Shown: one piece after another, positions 25,847 through 35,485 of the stretch
Layout: each line of letters begins with the position of its first letter
Position numbering within the stretch: position 1 is the stretch's first letter
Assembly (NCBI GenBank): GCA_020073585.1
Contig: JAIQEV010000001.1
Coordinates: forward strand, 1-64,000
Direction of reading: 5' to 3'
From: Terriglobia bacterium
Lineage (GTDB): Bacteria > Acidobacteriota > Terriglobia > Acidiferrales > UBA7541
Length of the DNA stretch: 64,000 nt
Notes under the pieces: generated by a model
Seen by the model: the letters and a program-made list of their open reading frames with translations, nothing else
What the model was told of the DNA's origin: nothing
Databases searched by the model: none
Translations under genes and position numbers: made by a program

Positions 25847-27187
25847 ATGAAGAAAAGCATGGTGAGCAGGGCGCTCTTGTTTGTGGTGGCGGTGGCGGCG
25901 CTGAGCGGCGCGGCGCGGGCGCAGGAATTTCCGGTGGCCACGCGCACGCTGAAGAACGGGATGAAGGTGCTGGTGCAGCCGGACCACAGCATTCCCAACG
26001 TGTCGCTGTATATCTTCTACCGCATCGGGTCGCGCAACGAGCGGCCGGGGACTACGGGGCTGTCGCATTTCTTCGAGCACATGATGTTCAACGGGGCGAA
26101 GAAATACGGGCCGGGCGAGCTGGACAAGGTGATGGAGGCGAACGGGGGGTCGAACAACGCGTACACCACGCGGGACGTGACCGTGTATCAGGACTGGTTT
26201 CCACGCTCGGCGCTGGGGCTGATTTTCGATATTGAGGCGGACCGCATCCGGGACCTGAGCTTCGATCCGGAAAAGATCAAGTCCGAGCGCGGGGTGGTGG
26301 CGTCGGAGCGGCGCACATCGGTGGACGCGAACAATTTCGGGGTGCTGGACGAGCAATTGTGGGCCACGGCGTTTCTGGCGCATCCCTACCAGTGGCCGGT
26401 GGTGGGGTGGATGTCGGATATCGAGCACTGGACGATGGAGGACCTGAAGCAGCACTTCGCGATGGGCTATTCGCCGAGCAACGCGACGATGGTGGTGACG
26501 GGGGACGTGACGCCGGAGGAAATCTTCGGGCTGTGCGAGAAAACGATCGAGCCGATTCCGGCGCACGCGCCGCCGCCGGCGGTGACGACGGCCGAGCCGG
26601 AGCAGCCAGGGGAACGGCGCGTGGTGGTGCACAAGTACGCGCAACTGCCGGTGTTGATGATCGGGTATCACGTGCCGCAGACCAGCAGCGCGGATTACTA
26701 CGCGCTGACGGTGCTGCGCACGGTGCTGGCATCGGGAGAGAGCTCGCGGCTGTACCAGCGGCTGGTGGACAAGGACCAGCTGGCGCTGGACGTGTCCATG
26801 ATGCAGGAGCCGGCGTTCGATGCGACGCTGGCGGTGATCGTGGCGCAGCCGAAGCAGGGCGCGGAGCCGGCGGCGGTGGAGAAGGCGGTCTACGAGGAGC
26901 TGGAGCGGACCAAGAGCGGGCTGATCAGCGACCAGGAGCTGGAGAAGGCCAAGAACATCCAGTTGGTGCGCTTTTACCAGCAGATGCGGACGATCAACGG
27001 GCGCGCCAACACCATCGGGACGTACGAAGTGTTCTTCGGGGACTACAAGAAGCTGTTTGACGCGGCGAAAAACTTTGCCGCGGTGACAAAAGAGGACGTG
27101 CAGCGCGCGGCACGAACCTATTTCGGGGCGAACAACCGGACGGTGGCGACGCTGGTTCCGGAAGCCGAGGAGAAGGCCAAGCCATGA
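25847..27187 (+). CDS. M16 family zinc peptidase, catalytic member
   Basis: A 446-residue protein with a signal peptide (1-23, ending ARAQ) and the inverted zinc motif HFFEH in LSHFFEHMMFNG, with the downstream glutamate in the following helix. It is a pitrilysin-type (M16B-like) peptidase, presumably periplasmic. AGAGG sits seven bases before the ATG. The stop overlaps the ATG of the next M16 gene, and the two proteins probably form a heterodimer in which this one supplies the active site. Confidence 0.93.
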   Translation: MKKSMVSRALLFVVAVAALSGAARAQEFPVATRTLKNGMKVLVQPDHSIPNVSLYIFYRIGSRNERPGTTGLSHFFEHMMFNGAKKYGPGELDKVMEANGGSNNAYTTRDVTVYQDWFPRSALGLIFDIEADRIRDLSFDPEKIKSERGVVASERRTSVDANNFGVLDEQLWATAFLAHPYQWPVVGWMSDIEHWTMEDLKQHFAMGYSPSNATMVVTGDVTPEEIFGLCEKTIEPIPAHAPPPAVTTAEPEQPGERRVVVHKYAQLPVLMIGYHVPQTSSADYYALTVLRTVLASGESSRLYQRLVDKDQLALDVSMMQEPAFDATLAVIVAQPKQGAEPAAVEKAVYEELERTKSGLISDQELEKAKNIQLVRFYQQMRTINGRANTIGTYEVFFGDYKKLFDAAKNFAAVTKEDVQRAARTYFGANNRTVATLVPEAEEKAKP

Positions 27188-28620
27188 GCCGCTCATCCAT
27201 TTGCACGCGCTTTGCGGTGTGGACCGCGCTGGTTCTGACGTTCGCTGCCGCCGCTCCGGCGCAATCGCTGCATCTGCCGGCGCACGAGAAGGTGGTGCTG
27301 AAAAACGGGCTGACCGTGCTGCTGCTGGAGAAGCGCGGGGTGCCGATCGTGAGCTTCGTGGCGCTGGTGAAATCGGGGGCGACGGCGGACCCCGTGGGGC
27401 AGGAGGGGCTGGCTTCGATCACCGCGGGGCTGCTGCGCAAGGGCACGAAGAGCCGCACGGCGCAGCAGTTTGCCGCGGACCTGGATTTCATCGGCGGGGA
27501 GTTCAGCGCCGACGCCGGCGAGGACTACACGAAGGTCTCCGCGGAATTTCTCGCCAAGGACCTGGGGCGCGGACTGGATCTCTTCAGCGACGCGCTGCTG
27601 CATCCGGTTTTCCCGCAGGAGGAAGCGGACAAGCTGCTGCGGCAGAGCCTGGACGGGATCAAGGCAGCGAAGGACGAGGCGCAGTCGGTGCTGACGGCGT
27701 ATTACGACGGCTATCTGTTCGGGGCGCATCCCTACGCGCGGCCGGCGGGCGGGGACGAGGTGTCGCTGGAGCGCATCCGCCGCGAGGCGATCGCGCGTTT
27801 CTACGAGACGCACTACGCGCCGGGGAACACCATCCTGACGGTGGCGGGAGATTTTTCGGCGGCGGAGATGCGCAAGCGCCTCGAAGAGTCGCTGGGCGGG
27901 TGGGCGGCGAAGGCCGTGCCGGCGGCGGCGCTGCCGGCGGCGGCGCCGGCGAAGGGCCGGCGGCTGCTGCTGGTGGACAAGCCGGACTCGACGCAGACGT
28001 TTTTCGCCATCGGCAACGTGGGCATTGCGCGGACGGATCCCGACCGCACGGCGATCCGGCTGATCAATGCGATCTTCGGGGGGCGCTTCACGTCGCTGTT
28101 GAACGAGGAGCTGCGCGTGGAGTCCGGGCTGACCTACGGCGCGGTTTCGTATTTCGATTCGCGGAAGGCGCCCGGGCCGTTTCTGATGTTCAGCTACACG
28201 CAGAACGCGACGACGGCGCCGGCGATGGACAAAGCGCTGGAAGTGCTGCGCAAGCTGCACAAGGACGGGGTGACCAAGGAACAGCTCGATTCGGCGCGGA
28301 CGTACATCAAGGGGCAGTTTCCGCCGACGATCGAGACCTCCATGCAGCTGGCCAATCTGATTGCCACCAACGAATTCCACGGGCTCACGGACAGCGAGGT
28401 GAACGAGCTGGAGGCGCGGCTGGATGCGGTGACGCCGGAAACGGCGCGGCAGGTGATCGCGAAGCATTTTCCGCTGGAGAATCTGGTGTTTGTGCTGATC
28501 GGCAAGGCGGCGGAGATTCGCCCGGCGGTGGAGAAATACGCGGCGCAGAGGGATGCGCGGGCGATCGCCGAGCCGGGCTTCTGGCCGCCGCCGGCGGGCG
28601 GGGCTACCGCACCGAAATAG
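27184..28620 (+). CDS. M16 family peptidase homologue lacking the zinc motif
   Basis: A 478-residue exported protein (signal peptide 1-26) with the M16 fold. Where HxxEH should be it reads GLASITAGLLRKG, so the zinc site is absent. The C-terminal GRFTSLLNEELRVESGLTYG, which holds the substrate-binding Arg/Tyr pair of M16 partners, is conserved. It overlaps the catalytic gene by four bases (ATGA), matching the known active/inactive M16 pairs. Confidence 0.92.
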   Translation: MSRSSICTRFAVWTALVLTFAAAAPAQSLHLPAHEKVVLKNGLTVLLLEKRGVPIVSFVALVKSGATADPVGQEGLASITAGLLRKGTKSRTAQQFAADLDFIGGEFSADAGEDYTKVSAEFLAKDLGRGLDLFSDALLHPVFPQEEADKLLRQSLDGIKAAKDEAQSVLTAYYDGYLFGAHPYARPAGGDEVSLERIRREAIARFYETHYAPGNTILTVAGDFSAAEMRKRLEESLGGWAAKAVPAAALPAAAPAKGRRLLLVDKPDSTQTFFAIGNVGIARTDPDRTAIRLINAIFGGRFTSLLNEELRVESGLTYGAVSYFDSRKAPGPFLMFSYTQNATTAPAMDKALEVLRKLHKDGVTKEQLDSARTYIKGQFPPTIETSMQLANLIATNEFHGLTDSEVNELEARLDAVTPETARQVIAKHFPLENLVFVLIGKAAEIRPAVEKYAAQRDARAIAEPGFWPPPAGGATAPK

Positions 28621-28827
28621 TGGTGCGGAACGGCTGCCGCTCGAGACATTTCGCGACAAAGCACACGCGCGTTCCTCGCAAGGGCACGATATGTCGTGCC
28701 CCTGCGACGCTTCCTGCAAGATGAGTACTCCTCCATTTCTTCCGGATTTGCACAGAGACTGGAACAACCGCGGCGGCACTGTAAATTCCGGGCGCGTGCT
28801 GTGCTATTTTGATGGGCTTGGAGGGGT

Positions 28828-29679
28828 ATGCCGGAACTTCCGGAAGTCGAGACGGTGGCGCGGGGGCTGCGCCCGGTAATCGTGGGGCGGCGGATCGTGT
28901 CCGTGGCGCTGGGGAAGACGGATTTCATGGACGATCCGGCGGCGATCGAGGAGCAGTTGCCGGGGCGGCGGATCGAGGCGGTCGAGCGCTACGGGAAATT
29001 TCTGCTGCTGCGGCTTTCGGCTGCGAATGGAGATGGAGCGCCGGCGGCGCTGATGGTGCATCTGGGGATGACCGGGCACCTGGCGGCGCAGGCGGCGGCG
29101 CGGCCGTGGGCCAAGCATACGCACGCGTGTTTCACGCTGGATGACGGGCGGGAACTGCGCTACACGGACCCGCGGCGCTTCGGGCGGATGGCGTTCTTCA
29201 CGGAGGCGGCGCTGGCCGCGGAGGTGGCGCCCCTGGGCGCGGACCCGCTGGAAGTTGGGGAGGCGGAGTTCTGCGAACGGATGCGCTCGCGGGGGGCGCG
29301 GATCAAGGCGCTGCTGCTGGATCAGCGGGTGCTGCGCGGGGTGGGGAATATCTACGCGGACGAGAGCTTGTGGCGCGCGCGGATTCATCCGGCGCAGACG
29401 GGCGCGCGGCTGACGCGGCAGCAGGCGGCGGCGTTGCGGCGGGCGCTGCGGGAGATCCTGCTGCGGGCGATTGCGCTGCGCGGATCGTCGATTTCCGATT
29501 ACCTGGACGCGGAGGGGCGGCAGGGAGAATATCAGCGGCGCCACCGCGCGTACGGGCGGGAAGGGAAGCCGTGCCCGCGCTGCAAGGCGGCGATCCGGAG
29601 GATTGTGGTGGCGGGGCGGAGCAGTTTTTTTTGCCCCCGCTGCCAGCGGGCGCCGGCGGTGGCAAAAAGGAAGCACTGA
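28828..29679 (+). CDS. mutM: Formamidopyrimidine-DNA glycosylase (Fpg/MutM)
   Basis: A 283-residue protein starting MPELPEVE, where Pro2 is the catalytic nucleophile and Glu3 the general acid. HLGMTG, DPRRFG, GNIYADE and the zinc finger CPRC-x16-CPRC are present. It excises 8-oxoguanine and ring-opened purines. GGAGGGG precedes the ATG. It is translationally linked to dtd, whose ribosome binding site overlaps the mutM stop. Confidence 0.97.
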   Translation: MPELPEVETVARGLRPVIVGRRIVSVALGKTDFMDDPAAIEEQLPGRRIEAVERYGKFLLLRLSAANGDGAPAALMVHLGMTGHLAAQAAARPWAKHTHACFTLDDGRELRYTDPRRFGRMAFFTEAALAAEVAPLGADPLEVGEAEFCERMRSRGARIKALLLDQRVLRGVGNIYADESLWRARIHPAQTGARLTRQQAAALRRALREILLRAIALRGSSISDYLDAEGRQGEYQRRHRAYGREGKPCPRCKAAIRRIVVAGRSSFFCPRCQRAPAVAKRKH

Positions 29680-29689
29680 AGGAGCGAAC

Positions 29690-30139
29690 GTGCGAGCTGT
29701 GGTGCAGCGTGTGAGCCGGGCAAGCGTCCGCGTGGAAGGCCGCGTGACCGGGGAGACCGGGGCAGGGCTGATGATTCTCCTCGGCGTGGGGCGGGAGGAT
29801 ACGCCGGCGGTGGCGGCGGCGTTTGCGGAGAAGATCGCCAACCTGCGGATCTTCGAGGACGAACAGGGGAAAATGAACCGCTCGCTGCTGGAGACGGGCG
29901 GCGGGGCGCTGGTGGTTTCGCAGTTCACGCTGTACGGGGACGCGCGGGGGCAGCGGCGGCCGAGCTTCCTCGGCGCGGCGCCGCCGGAGCTGGCGCGCAG
30001 TTTGTACGAGGAGTTCGCGGGGAAGCTGCGGGAGCTGGGCGTGACAGTGGACACGGGCGTGTTTCAGGCGATGATGTCGGTGGAGCTGGTGAATGAAGGG
30101 CCGGTCACCATCCTGCTGGACTCGGACAAGACGTTCTAG
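29690..30139 (+). CDS. dtd: D-aminoacyl-tRNA deacylase (Dtd)
   Basis: A 149-residue protein starting (GTG) with [24 protein letters not shown] and the C-terminal NEGPVTI (the GPVT motif) are the substrate-chirality signatures. It removes D-amino acids from mischarged tRNA. AAGGAG overlaps the mutM stop codon five bases before the GTG, which fixes this start over the longer open frame. Confidence 0.96.
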   Translation: MRAVVQRVSRASVRVEGRVTGETGAGLMILLGVGREDTPAVAAAFAEKIANLRIFEDEQGKMNRSLLETGGGALVVSQFTLYGDARGQRRPSFLGAAPPELARSLYEEFAGKLRELGVTVDTGVFQAMMSVELVNEGPVTILLDSDKTF

Positions 30140-30171
30140 CGGGCGCACGGCGGGCAGGCAGGAAAAACGCG

Positions 30172-30624
30172 ATGCACGCAACTCCTGAAGCACGAAACAT
30201 CGGGATCCGCGCGGCGCTGCCGCGCGACGCCGCGCAAATCGCCGTGCTCGCGGGGCAACTGGGCTATCCGGCGACGCGGGAAGAGATCGCGCGGCGGCTG
30301 GGGGAGATGAATGGGCGGGAAGTGCAGGTAGTGCTGGTGGCGGAGGCGCAGGGCCGGGTGATCGGCTGGGCGCACATCGCCGTGGAAGGGCAGTTGGTGA
30401 GCGACACGCGCGCGGAACTGCGGGCGCTGGTGGTGGCGGAGGAACAGCGCAGCGGCGGCGTGGGGCGGCGGCTGCTGGAGGCGGCGGAAAACTGGGCGCG
30501 GGCGCAGGGCTGCGGGGAGATCGGGCTGCGCTCCAACGTGCTGCGCGAGCGGGCCCACCCGTTCTATGTGCGGCACGGCTACGAGCAGTACAAGACGCAG
30601 AAGGTCTTCCGCAAGAAGCTGTGA
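30172..30624 (+). CDS. GNAT family N-acetyltransferase
   Basis: A 150-residue protein with the GNAT fold: IRAALPRDAAQIAVLAGQLGYP at the N-terminus, the acetyl-CoA-binding loop EEQRSGGVGRRLLEAAENWAR (R/Q-x-x-G-x-G/A pattern) and HPFYVRHGYE at the end. Substrate unknown. It lies 32 bases after dtd and may be cotranscribed. Confidence 0.9.
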   Translation: MHATPEARNIGIRAALPRDAAQIAVLAGQLGYPATREEIARRLGEMNGREVQVVLVAEAQGRVIGWAHIAVEGQLVSDTRAELRALVVAEEQRSGGVGRRLLEAAENWARAQGCGEIGLRSNVLRERAHPFYVRHGYEQYKTQKVFRKKL

Positions 30625-30655
30625 GCTGCGCGATACGCCAATCGCGGGGTGCGCG

Positions 30656-32404
30656 CTAGAAGCCGCCGCCGCCCCCGCCGCCGAAGCCGCCACCGGAGCT
30701 GCCGCCGCCGCCGAAGCCGGAGCCGCCGGAGCTGCGCGGGGCGGAGGCCATGACGCTGCTGGCGCGGGCGGACATCGCGCTCAGGTCGTTGGTGAAGATC
30801 AGGGGATAGAAGCCCGGGCCGTAGGTGCCGCGATACCACTGCGGCGGCTGCGTGCAGATGCCCTGGAAGGCCTTGCTCCAGTTCTTGTCCACGCCGAGAG
30901 CCATGGCGAAGGGCAGGAACTTCTCGAACATCTCCGGGGTCTTGATCATGCGGTTGAAGCGGTCGGACTCGACGTGATTGAGGAAATCCTCGAAGCCCAG
31001 GGCGTGTTCCAAGGCGCGGGCGCCCTCGCTGGTGTGCGCGGGCATGTACCAGCCGAAGGCAAAGATGATGCCGCCGGTCAAGATTCCTGAAATAAAAAAC
31101 GGAAGCGCGGCCATGCCCATGGTGCGCGCCACCCAGGAGCCGCCCCAGACCATCAGAACGCCGATGACCACAGCGATGCCGGTATAGGAACTGCGGGTGC
31201 TGTCCGGGCGCTGGTGGTAATAGCCGTGGGTGACCAGGGAATCGAAGAGGCCGCTCTTCATCTGCGGGAGGCTGGTGTAGAAACGGTTTTCCAGGCTGCT
31301 CATGGAGACGCTTTCGCCGGCGGTGCCACTGGAGAAAAAGCCGTTGAGGAGGACCTGCTCATGGGGCTTTAGACTGGCCCAGGCGGAGCGGTCTTTCTGG
31401 AGGATGAAGTTGTAGTCCTTGTCGGACCACAAGCCGGCCAGGTGCTCGTGCTTCGTTTCTTCGATGACCAGGAAGCCGCGCACGGCGAGGTCCACGATGG
31501 TGGCGGTGATGTCGCGCATGTTGGCGTCATCGTCCACGAGAGTGCCGACTTCGCCGGGGGTGAGCTGGTCGGGCGGGTCGTACTGCGGGGAGATGGGGCG
31601 CAGGCGGGGATCGCGGCCGCGCGTCCACCAAGCGTAGAACATCAGGACGAAAGCGAAGAGGGGAAAGCCGAGCGGCCAGTTGCTGCGCAGGAAGAGCGCG
31701 GCTTTTTCGGCGGCGGTGGGCTCGTGCACGAAGCCTTTGTCGAAGGCCACGGCGACGGTCAGGCCCTGGTGGTAGCCGAGCGCGCCCTGGGTGCGGACCT
31801 CCACGCCATTGCCGGCGATATCCACGTCGGCTTCCTGGGCGCGGGAGCCGTAGGCACCGGTGAAGCGGTTGGCGCGGATGCCGGTGGTGCCGGTGGGGAG
31901 GATGATGCGCGCGGAGGCGGACTGGATGGGGACGTCCCATTCGTCGCCGGTGACGTTCCAGTAGAGCTCGTCGTGGTCCTCGAAGAAGCGCAGGGCGTCG
32001 GCGACGCGGTACTCGATGACGATGGTTTTGCGGGCGTCCTGCGCGCCGGGGACGTAGATCTTGAGCTTGCGGTAGTGGCGCTCGCGGCTGCTCTCGAATT
32101 TGAGAGCGTTGCCGGACTCGTCGGTGACGGCGCGCACGTCGAGGAAGAGCGAGTAGTTGAGGCCCTGCGGGGTGACGTATTCGACGGGGATTTCGCGGTA
32201 GAGGCCGCGCCAGGAGCCGATGAACTGGACGTCGATGGTTTCGGTGACGTCGATGGAGCCGTCGGGGGAGACGATGACCTTGGAGTCGAATCTTTCGATG
32301 CGCAGCTCGCGCGCGGAGGCGGCGGAAGCGCAGAGAAAACCGAGCGCCAGAAAGACGGCGGCGAGGAGCGGCCGGGTTGCGGAGGACCGAGACAGGCGCT
32401 TCAT
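30656..32404 (-). CDS. DUF2207 membrane protein with glycine-rich tail
   Basis: A 582-residue protein: signal peptide (1-31), an extracytoplasmic DUF2207 domain (about 35-240; RFDSKVIVSPDGSIDVTETIDVQF), a membrane helix near 255, a cytoplasmic winged-helix-like part, two more membrane helices (about 400-450), and a Ser/Gly-rich tail ending in a run of Gly. DUF2207 proteins are commonly linked to LemA, as here: lemA lies 19 bases upstream on the same strand. Function unknown, probably envelope-related. Confidence 0.88.
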   Translation of the reverse strand: MKRLSRSSATRPLLAAVFLALGFLCASAASARELRIERFDSKVIVSPDGSIDVTETIDVQFIGSWRGLYREIPVEYVTPQGLNYSLFLDVRAVTDESGNALKFESSRERHYRKLKIYVPGAQDARKTIVIEYRVADALRFFEDHDELYWNVTGDEWDVPIQSASARIILPTGTTGIRANRFTGAYGSRAQEADVDIAGNGVEVRTQGALGYHQGLTVAVAFDKGFVHEPTAAEKAALFLRSNWPLGFPLFAFVLMFYAWWTRGRDPRLRPISPQYDPPDQLTPGEVGTLVDDDANMRDITATIVDLAVRGFLVIEETKHEHLAGLWSDKDYNFILQKDRSAWASLKPHEQVLLNGFFSSGTAGESVSMSSLENRFYTSLPQMKSGLFDSLVTHGYYHQRPDSTRSSYTGIAVVIGVLMVWGGSWVARTMGMAALPFFISGILTGGIIFAFGWYMPAHTSEGARALEHALGFEDFLNHVESDRFNRMIKTPEMFEKFLPFAMALGVDKNWSKAFQGICTQPPQWYRGTYGPGFYPLIFTNDLSAMSARASSVMASAPRSSGGSGFGGGGSSGGGFGGGGGGGF

Positions 32405-32423
32405 GCGGGCCGCAGGCTCCCTC

Positions 32424-32993
32424 TCACGCCGAGGGCGCGCCGAAGCTGACCTTGGGGGCTTCGCGCTCGGCCGCGGCGGTGACTTCGAAGAATTCGCGGA
32501 GCTTGAAGCCCAGCATGCCGGCGAAGAGGTTGGTGGGGAACTGCTGGATCTTGGTGTTGAGGTCGCGCACCACGGCGTTGTAGTAGCGGCGGGCGTTCTG
32601 CACGGTGTCCTCGATCTGCGAGAGGGAGTTCTGCAGGGAGGTGAAACTTTCGATGGCCCGCAGCTGCGGGTAGGCCTCGGAGAGGGCGAAGAGGCTTTTC
32701 AGCGTACCGGAGAGCATGTTTTCCGCCTGGGCCTTGTCGGCCGGGCCGGTGGCGCTCATGGCTTTGTTGCGGGCGGAGATGACGGCGTCGAGAGTGCCCT
32801 TTTCGTGGGCGGCGTAGCCCTTCACCGTTTCGACGAGGTTGGGGATGAGGTCGTAGCGGCGCTTGAGCTGCACGTCAATGTCGGCCCAGGCGTCGTCGCA
32901 CTGCACCTTGAGGCGCACCAGGCTGTTGTACATGCCGACCGCGGCGAAAAGCAGGAGAACGAGAACTCCGAGGACGATCCATCCCATCGGCAA
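32424..32993 (-). CDS. lemA: LemA family protein
   Basis: A 189-residue protein with an N-terminal membrane anchor (4-24), then the LemA helical domain: MYNSLVRLKVQCDDAWADIDVQLKRRYDLIPNLVETVKGYAAHE, ending in LRAIESFTSLQNSLSQIEDTVQNARRYYNAVVRDLN. Cytoplasmic or periplasmic side is unclear. It is first in a two-gene operon with the DUF2207 gene. Confidence 0.94.
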   Translation of the reverse strand: MPMGWIVLGVLVLLLFAAVGMYNSLVRLKVQCDDAWADIDVQLKRRYDLIPNLVETVKGYAAHEKGTLDAVISARNKAMSATGPADKAQAENMLSGTLKSLFALSEAYPQLRAIESFTSLQNSLSQIEDTVQNARRYYNAVVRDLNTKIQQFPTNLFAGMLGFKLREFFEVTAAAEREAPKVSFGAPSA

Positions 32994-33194
32994 ACCTCAC
33001 ACAGGGCAGAGTTCGAACTTATTTCCGAAAGGCCAATATACGCGGTGACGGCCAGAGTGTAAAGCGATCACGCTGGGGCTTGCGCCAGGAATAGCACCGC
33101 CAAATGGAGTATCGCAAGCGTATCGTACTTCAATAATACATTCTGCGCGCGACGTGTTCCTTGGCGATGCCAGGGCGGATCGAGGTAATCCGGA

Positions 33195-33223
33195 TTGTCA
33201 ATTCCAGCGCAAGGGGCTATATA
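33195..33223 (+). promoter_or_regulatory. Sigma-70-like promoter for the DgcZ-type gene
   Basis: TTGTCA (33195-33200), exactly 17 bases, TATATA (33218-33223), about 70 bases before the start codon. The remainder of the 300-base gap (32994-33292) shows no gene. Confidence 0.65.
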
Positions 33224-33292
33224 GGGATAGCGGTCGGGGTTCGGTATCAGAAACGCCGAGGTGGTCCAGGCCACCCGCACAGCGCGTAAAAT

Positions 33293-34192
33293 ATGTCCCA
33301 GCTCAACGCAACGCGCGGCGAGTTGCAGGAGATTATCTCTCAACTGCAACAGGCCATCTACAACCACCAGCAATGGCATGACGCGCTGGTCCGCACGCTC
33401 GTATGCCGGCTGCCGGGTGACCGGCACGACATGAGCCCGAAAGCGCACCGGGAGTGCCGATTCGGCCAGTGGTATTACACCCAGGCCTCCGAAAAGCTGC
33501 AGCGCCATTCCGGGTTCGTCGCCATCGGCGAGGCGCATCTGAGCATGCATCAATTGGCTGCGCGCCTGCTCGTCGCCGCCAGCTCCGAAACTCCTCTTCC
33601 TGCGCATGATTATGACAGCTTTGCCAATGCGCTCGAACGGATGAGGCTGGAGATATTTGCCCTGGAACGTGAAGTAGAGAGCTCCCTGTACAATCGTGAT
33701 GCGCTTACCGGGGCTCTCAACCGGGTCGGCGTGCTGGAGACGCTGCGCGAGCAGCAGGAGATGGTCAAACGCCAAGTTCAAACTTGCTGCATTGCCATGA
33801 TGGATTTGGACAACTTCAAGAACGTCAACGACCTCTACGGACATCGCATCGGAGATCAGGTGTTGACTGTCGCCACCCGCTACGTCATGGAACATCTGCG
33901 GCCTTACGACAAAGTATTCCGCTATGGCGGGGAGGAGTTTGTGCTCTGCTTGCAGCACATAGAACTGACGCCCGCGTATGACATCGTGGAGCGCGTGCGC
34001 AAAGGACTCGCCGCAACGCCCATCGATATCGGCCTCAAAGAACCCATCCACTTTACAGCATCTTTTGGCGTGGTCTTGCTTGACCCGGAACTCCCCGTCG
34101 AACAGTCCATCGACCGTGCCGACAAGGCGATGTATGCGGCGAAATGCACCGGGCGGAATTGTGTGCGGATGTGGAGTTCGGACCTGAGTTGA
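33293..34192 (+). CDS. dgcZ: DgcZ-type diguanylate cyclase with zinc-binding CZB domain
   Basis: A 299-residue protein, close to the 296 of E. coli DgcZ (YdeH). The N-terminal helical CZB domain (about 5-125) has HQQWHDALV, CRFGQWYY and GEAHLSMHQLA, giving the 3His/1Cys zinc site. The GGDEF domain (about 130-295) has DALTGALNR, DLDNFKNVND and an intact GGEEF. In DgcZ, zinc holds the protein inactive, so this enzyme may link zinc to c-di-GMP. It is a single gene with its own promoter. Confidence 0.9.
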   Translation: MSQLNATRGELQEIISQLQQAIYNHQQWHDALVRTLVCRLPGDRHDMSPKAHRECRFGQWYYTQASEKLQRHSGFVAIGEAHLSMHQLAARLLVAASSETPLPAHDYDSFANALERMRLEIFALEREVESSLYNRDALTGALNRVGVLETLREQQEMVKRQVQTCCIAMMDLDNFKNVNDLYGHRIGDQVLTVATRYVMEHLRPYDKVFRYGGEEFVLCLQHIELTPAYDIVERVRKGLAATPIDIGLKEPIHFTASFGVVLLDPELPVEQSIDRADKAMYAAKCTGRNCVRMWSSDLS

Positions 34193-34351
34193 ACGCGCCG
34201 AAGAGTAAAGACGCTTCTCGAATCACCGGAACTTGCCGGGAACTCCGCTGGTTTTCTCCTGCGAATGGTTTGACGGTTGCTTCGCGGGTTCACCCTAGCA
34301 TACCTTGGTATTTTCGTATAATCTGCGCAACGCGGGCCGTGGGCTTCCCTC

Positions 34352-34397
34352 GTTGACCGCTTCGCGGTCACACAGAAAGAGACCGCTTTGCGGTCAC
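34352..34397 (+). repeat. Tandem palindromic repeat, locus D (two units)
   Basis: Units 34352-34371 (TTC centre) and 34378-34397 (TTT centre, with one altered outer base), period 26 bases, same orientation as locus A. It lies between a TATAAT at 34317-34322 and the comM start at 34409, so it would form two hairpins in the comM 5' untranslated region. Confidence 0.93.
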
Positions 34398-34408
34398 ACT
34401 GAATCACG

Positions 34409-35485
34409 ATGTTATTCAAGACCATCAGCGCATCGGTGTACGGCATCGACGCCTACCTCGTCGAGGTCGAGGTGGACGTCGGCTCGGCGCGGCTGCAGGA
34501 TTTCAACGTGGTGGGGCTGCCGGACAACGCGGTGAAAGAGAGCCGCGAGCGCATCAAGTCCGCGCTGCGCAACTGCGGCTTCGAATTTCCCTACGGACAA
34601 GGCGTGACCATCAATCTGGCTCCGGCGGACGTGCGCAAGGAGGGTTCGGGGTTCGACCTGCCGATGGCGCTGGGGCTGGTGGGCTGCATGGGCGGGTTTT
34701 TCGGCAAGCCACTGAACCAGTGCATGTTTCTGGGCGAGCTGTCGCTGGACGGCACGGTGCGTCCGGTGCGCGGGGCGCTTTCCGCGGCGCTGGCGGCGCG
34801 CGAAGCGGGGCTGCGGGCGCTGGCGGTGCCGGAAGCCAACGCGAAGGAAGCGGCGGTGGTGGACGGCGTGCAGGTCTTCGCGGTGCGCTCGCTGCCGCAG
34901 GCCGTGGACCTGGTGAACGCGCCGGAATCGTTCCAGCCGGTGCAGGTGGATGCGCGGCAGATGCTCTCCGAGGCGGCGCAGTACGCGGTGGACCTGCGCG
35001 ACGTGCACGGGCAGCAGGCCGCCAAGCGCGCGCTGGAAGTGGCCTGCGCGGGCGGGCACAACATTCTCTTTCTCGGGCCGCCGGGCGCGGGCAAGACCAT
35101 GCTGGCCAAGCGCATCCCCACGATTCTGCCGCCGATGTCGCTGGAGGAGGCCATCGAGACGACGCGCATCCACAGCGTGGCCGGGACGCTGGACGACGGG
35201 CGGGGGCTGGTGGGCACGCGGCCGTTCCGCTCGCCGCACCACACCATCAGCGATGCGGGGCTGATCGGGGGCGGCGCGATGCCGCGTCCCGGCGAGGTTT
35301 CGCTGGGGCACAACGGGGTGCTGTTTCTGGACGAGCTGCCGGAGTTCCAGCGCAACGTCCTGGAAGTGCTGCGGCAGCCGCTCGAGGACGGCAACGTGAC
35401 GATTTCGCGCGCGGCCGTTTCCGTGACCTTTCCCTCGCGCTTCATGCTGGCCGCGGCCATGAATCCCTGCCCGTGCGGGTATCCC
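34409..35485 (+). pseudogene. comM: comM (YifB, Mg-chelatase-like AAA+ helicase), 5' part, split by prophage
   Basis: About 358 codons of comM remain, compared with a usual length near 500. The N-terminal Lon-protease-like domain ([23 protein letters not shown]..., about 1-165), Walker [14 protein letters not shown] and Walker [11 protein letters not shown] are present. Homology stops at MNPCPCGY, after which the frame runs 20 codons into prophage DNA. The C-terminal AAA+ lid and arginine finger are missing. ComM promotes branch migration during natural transformation, so the lysogen probably lacks it. The other part should lie beyond the right edge of the window. Confidence 0.92.
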
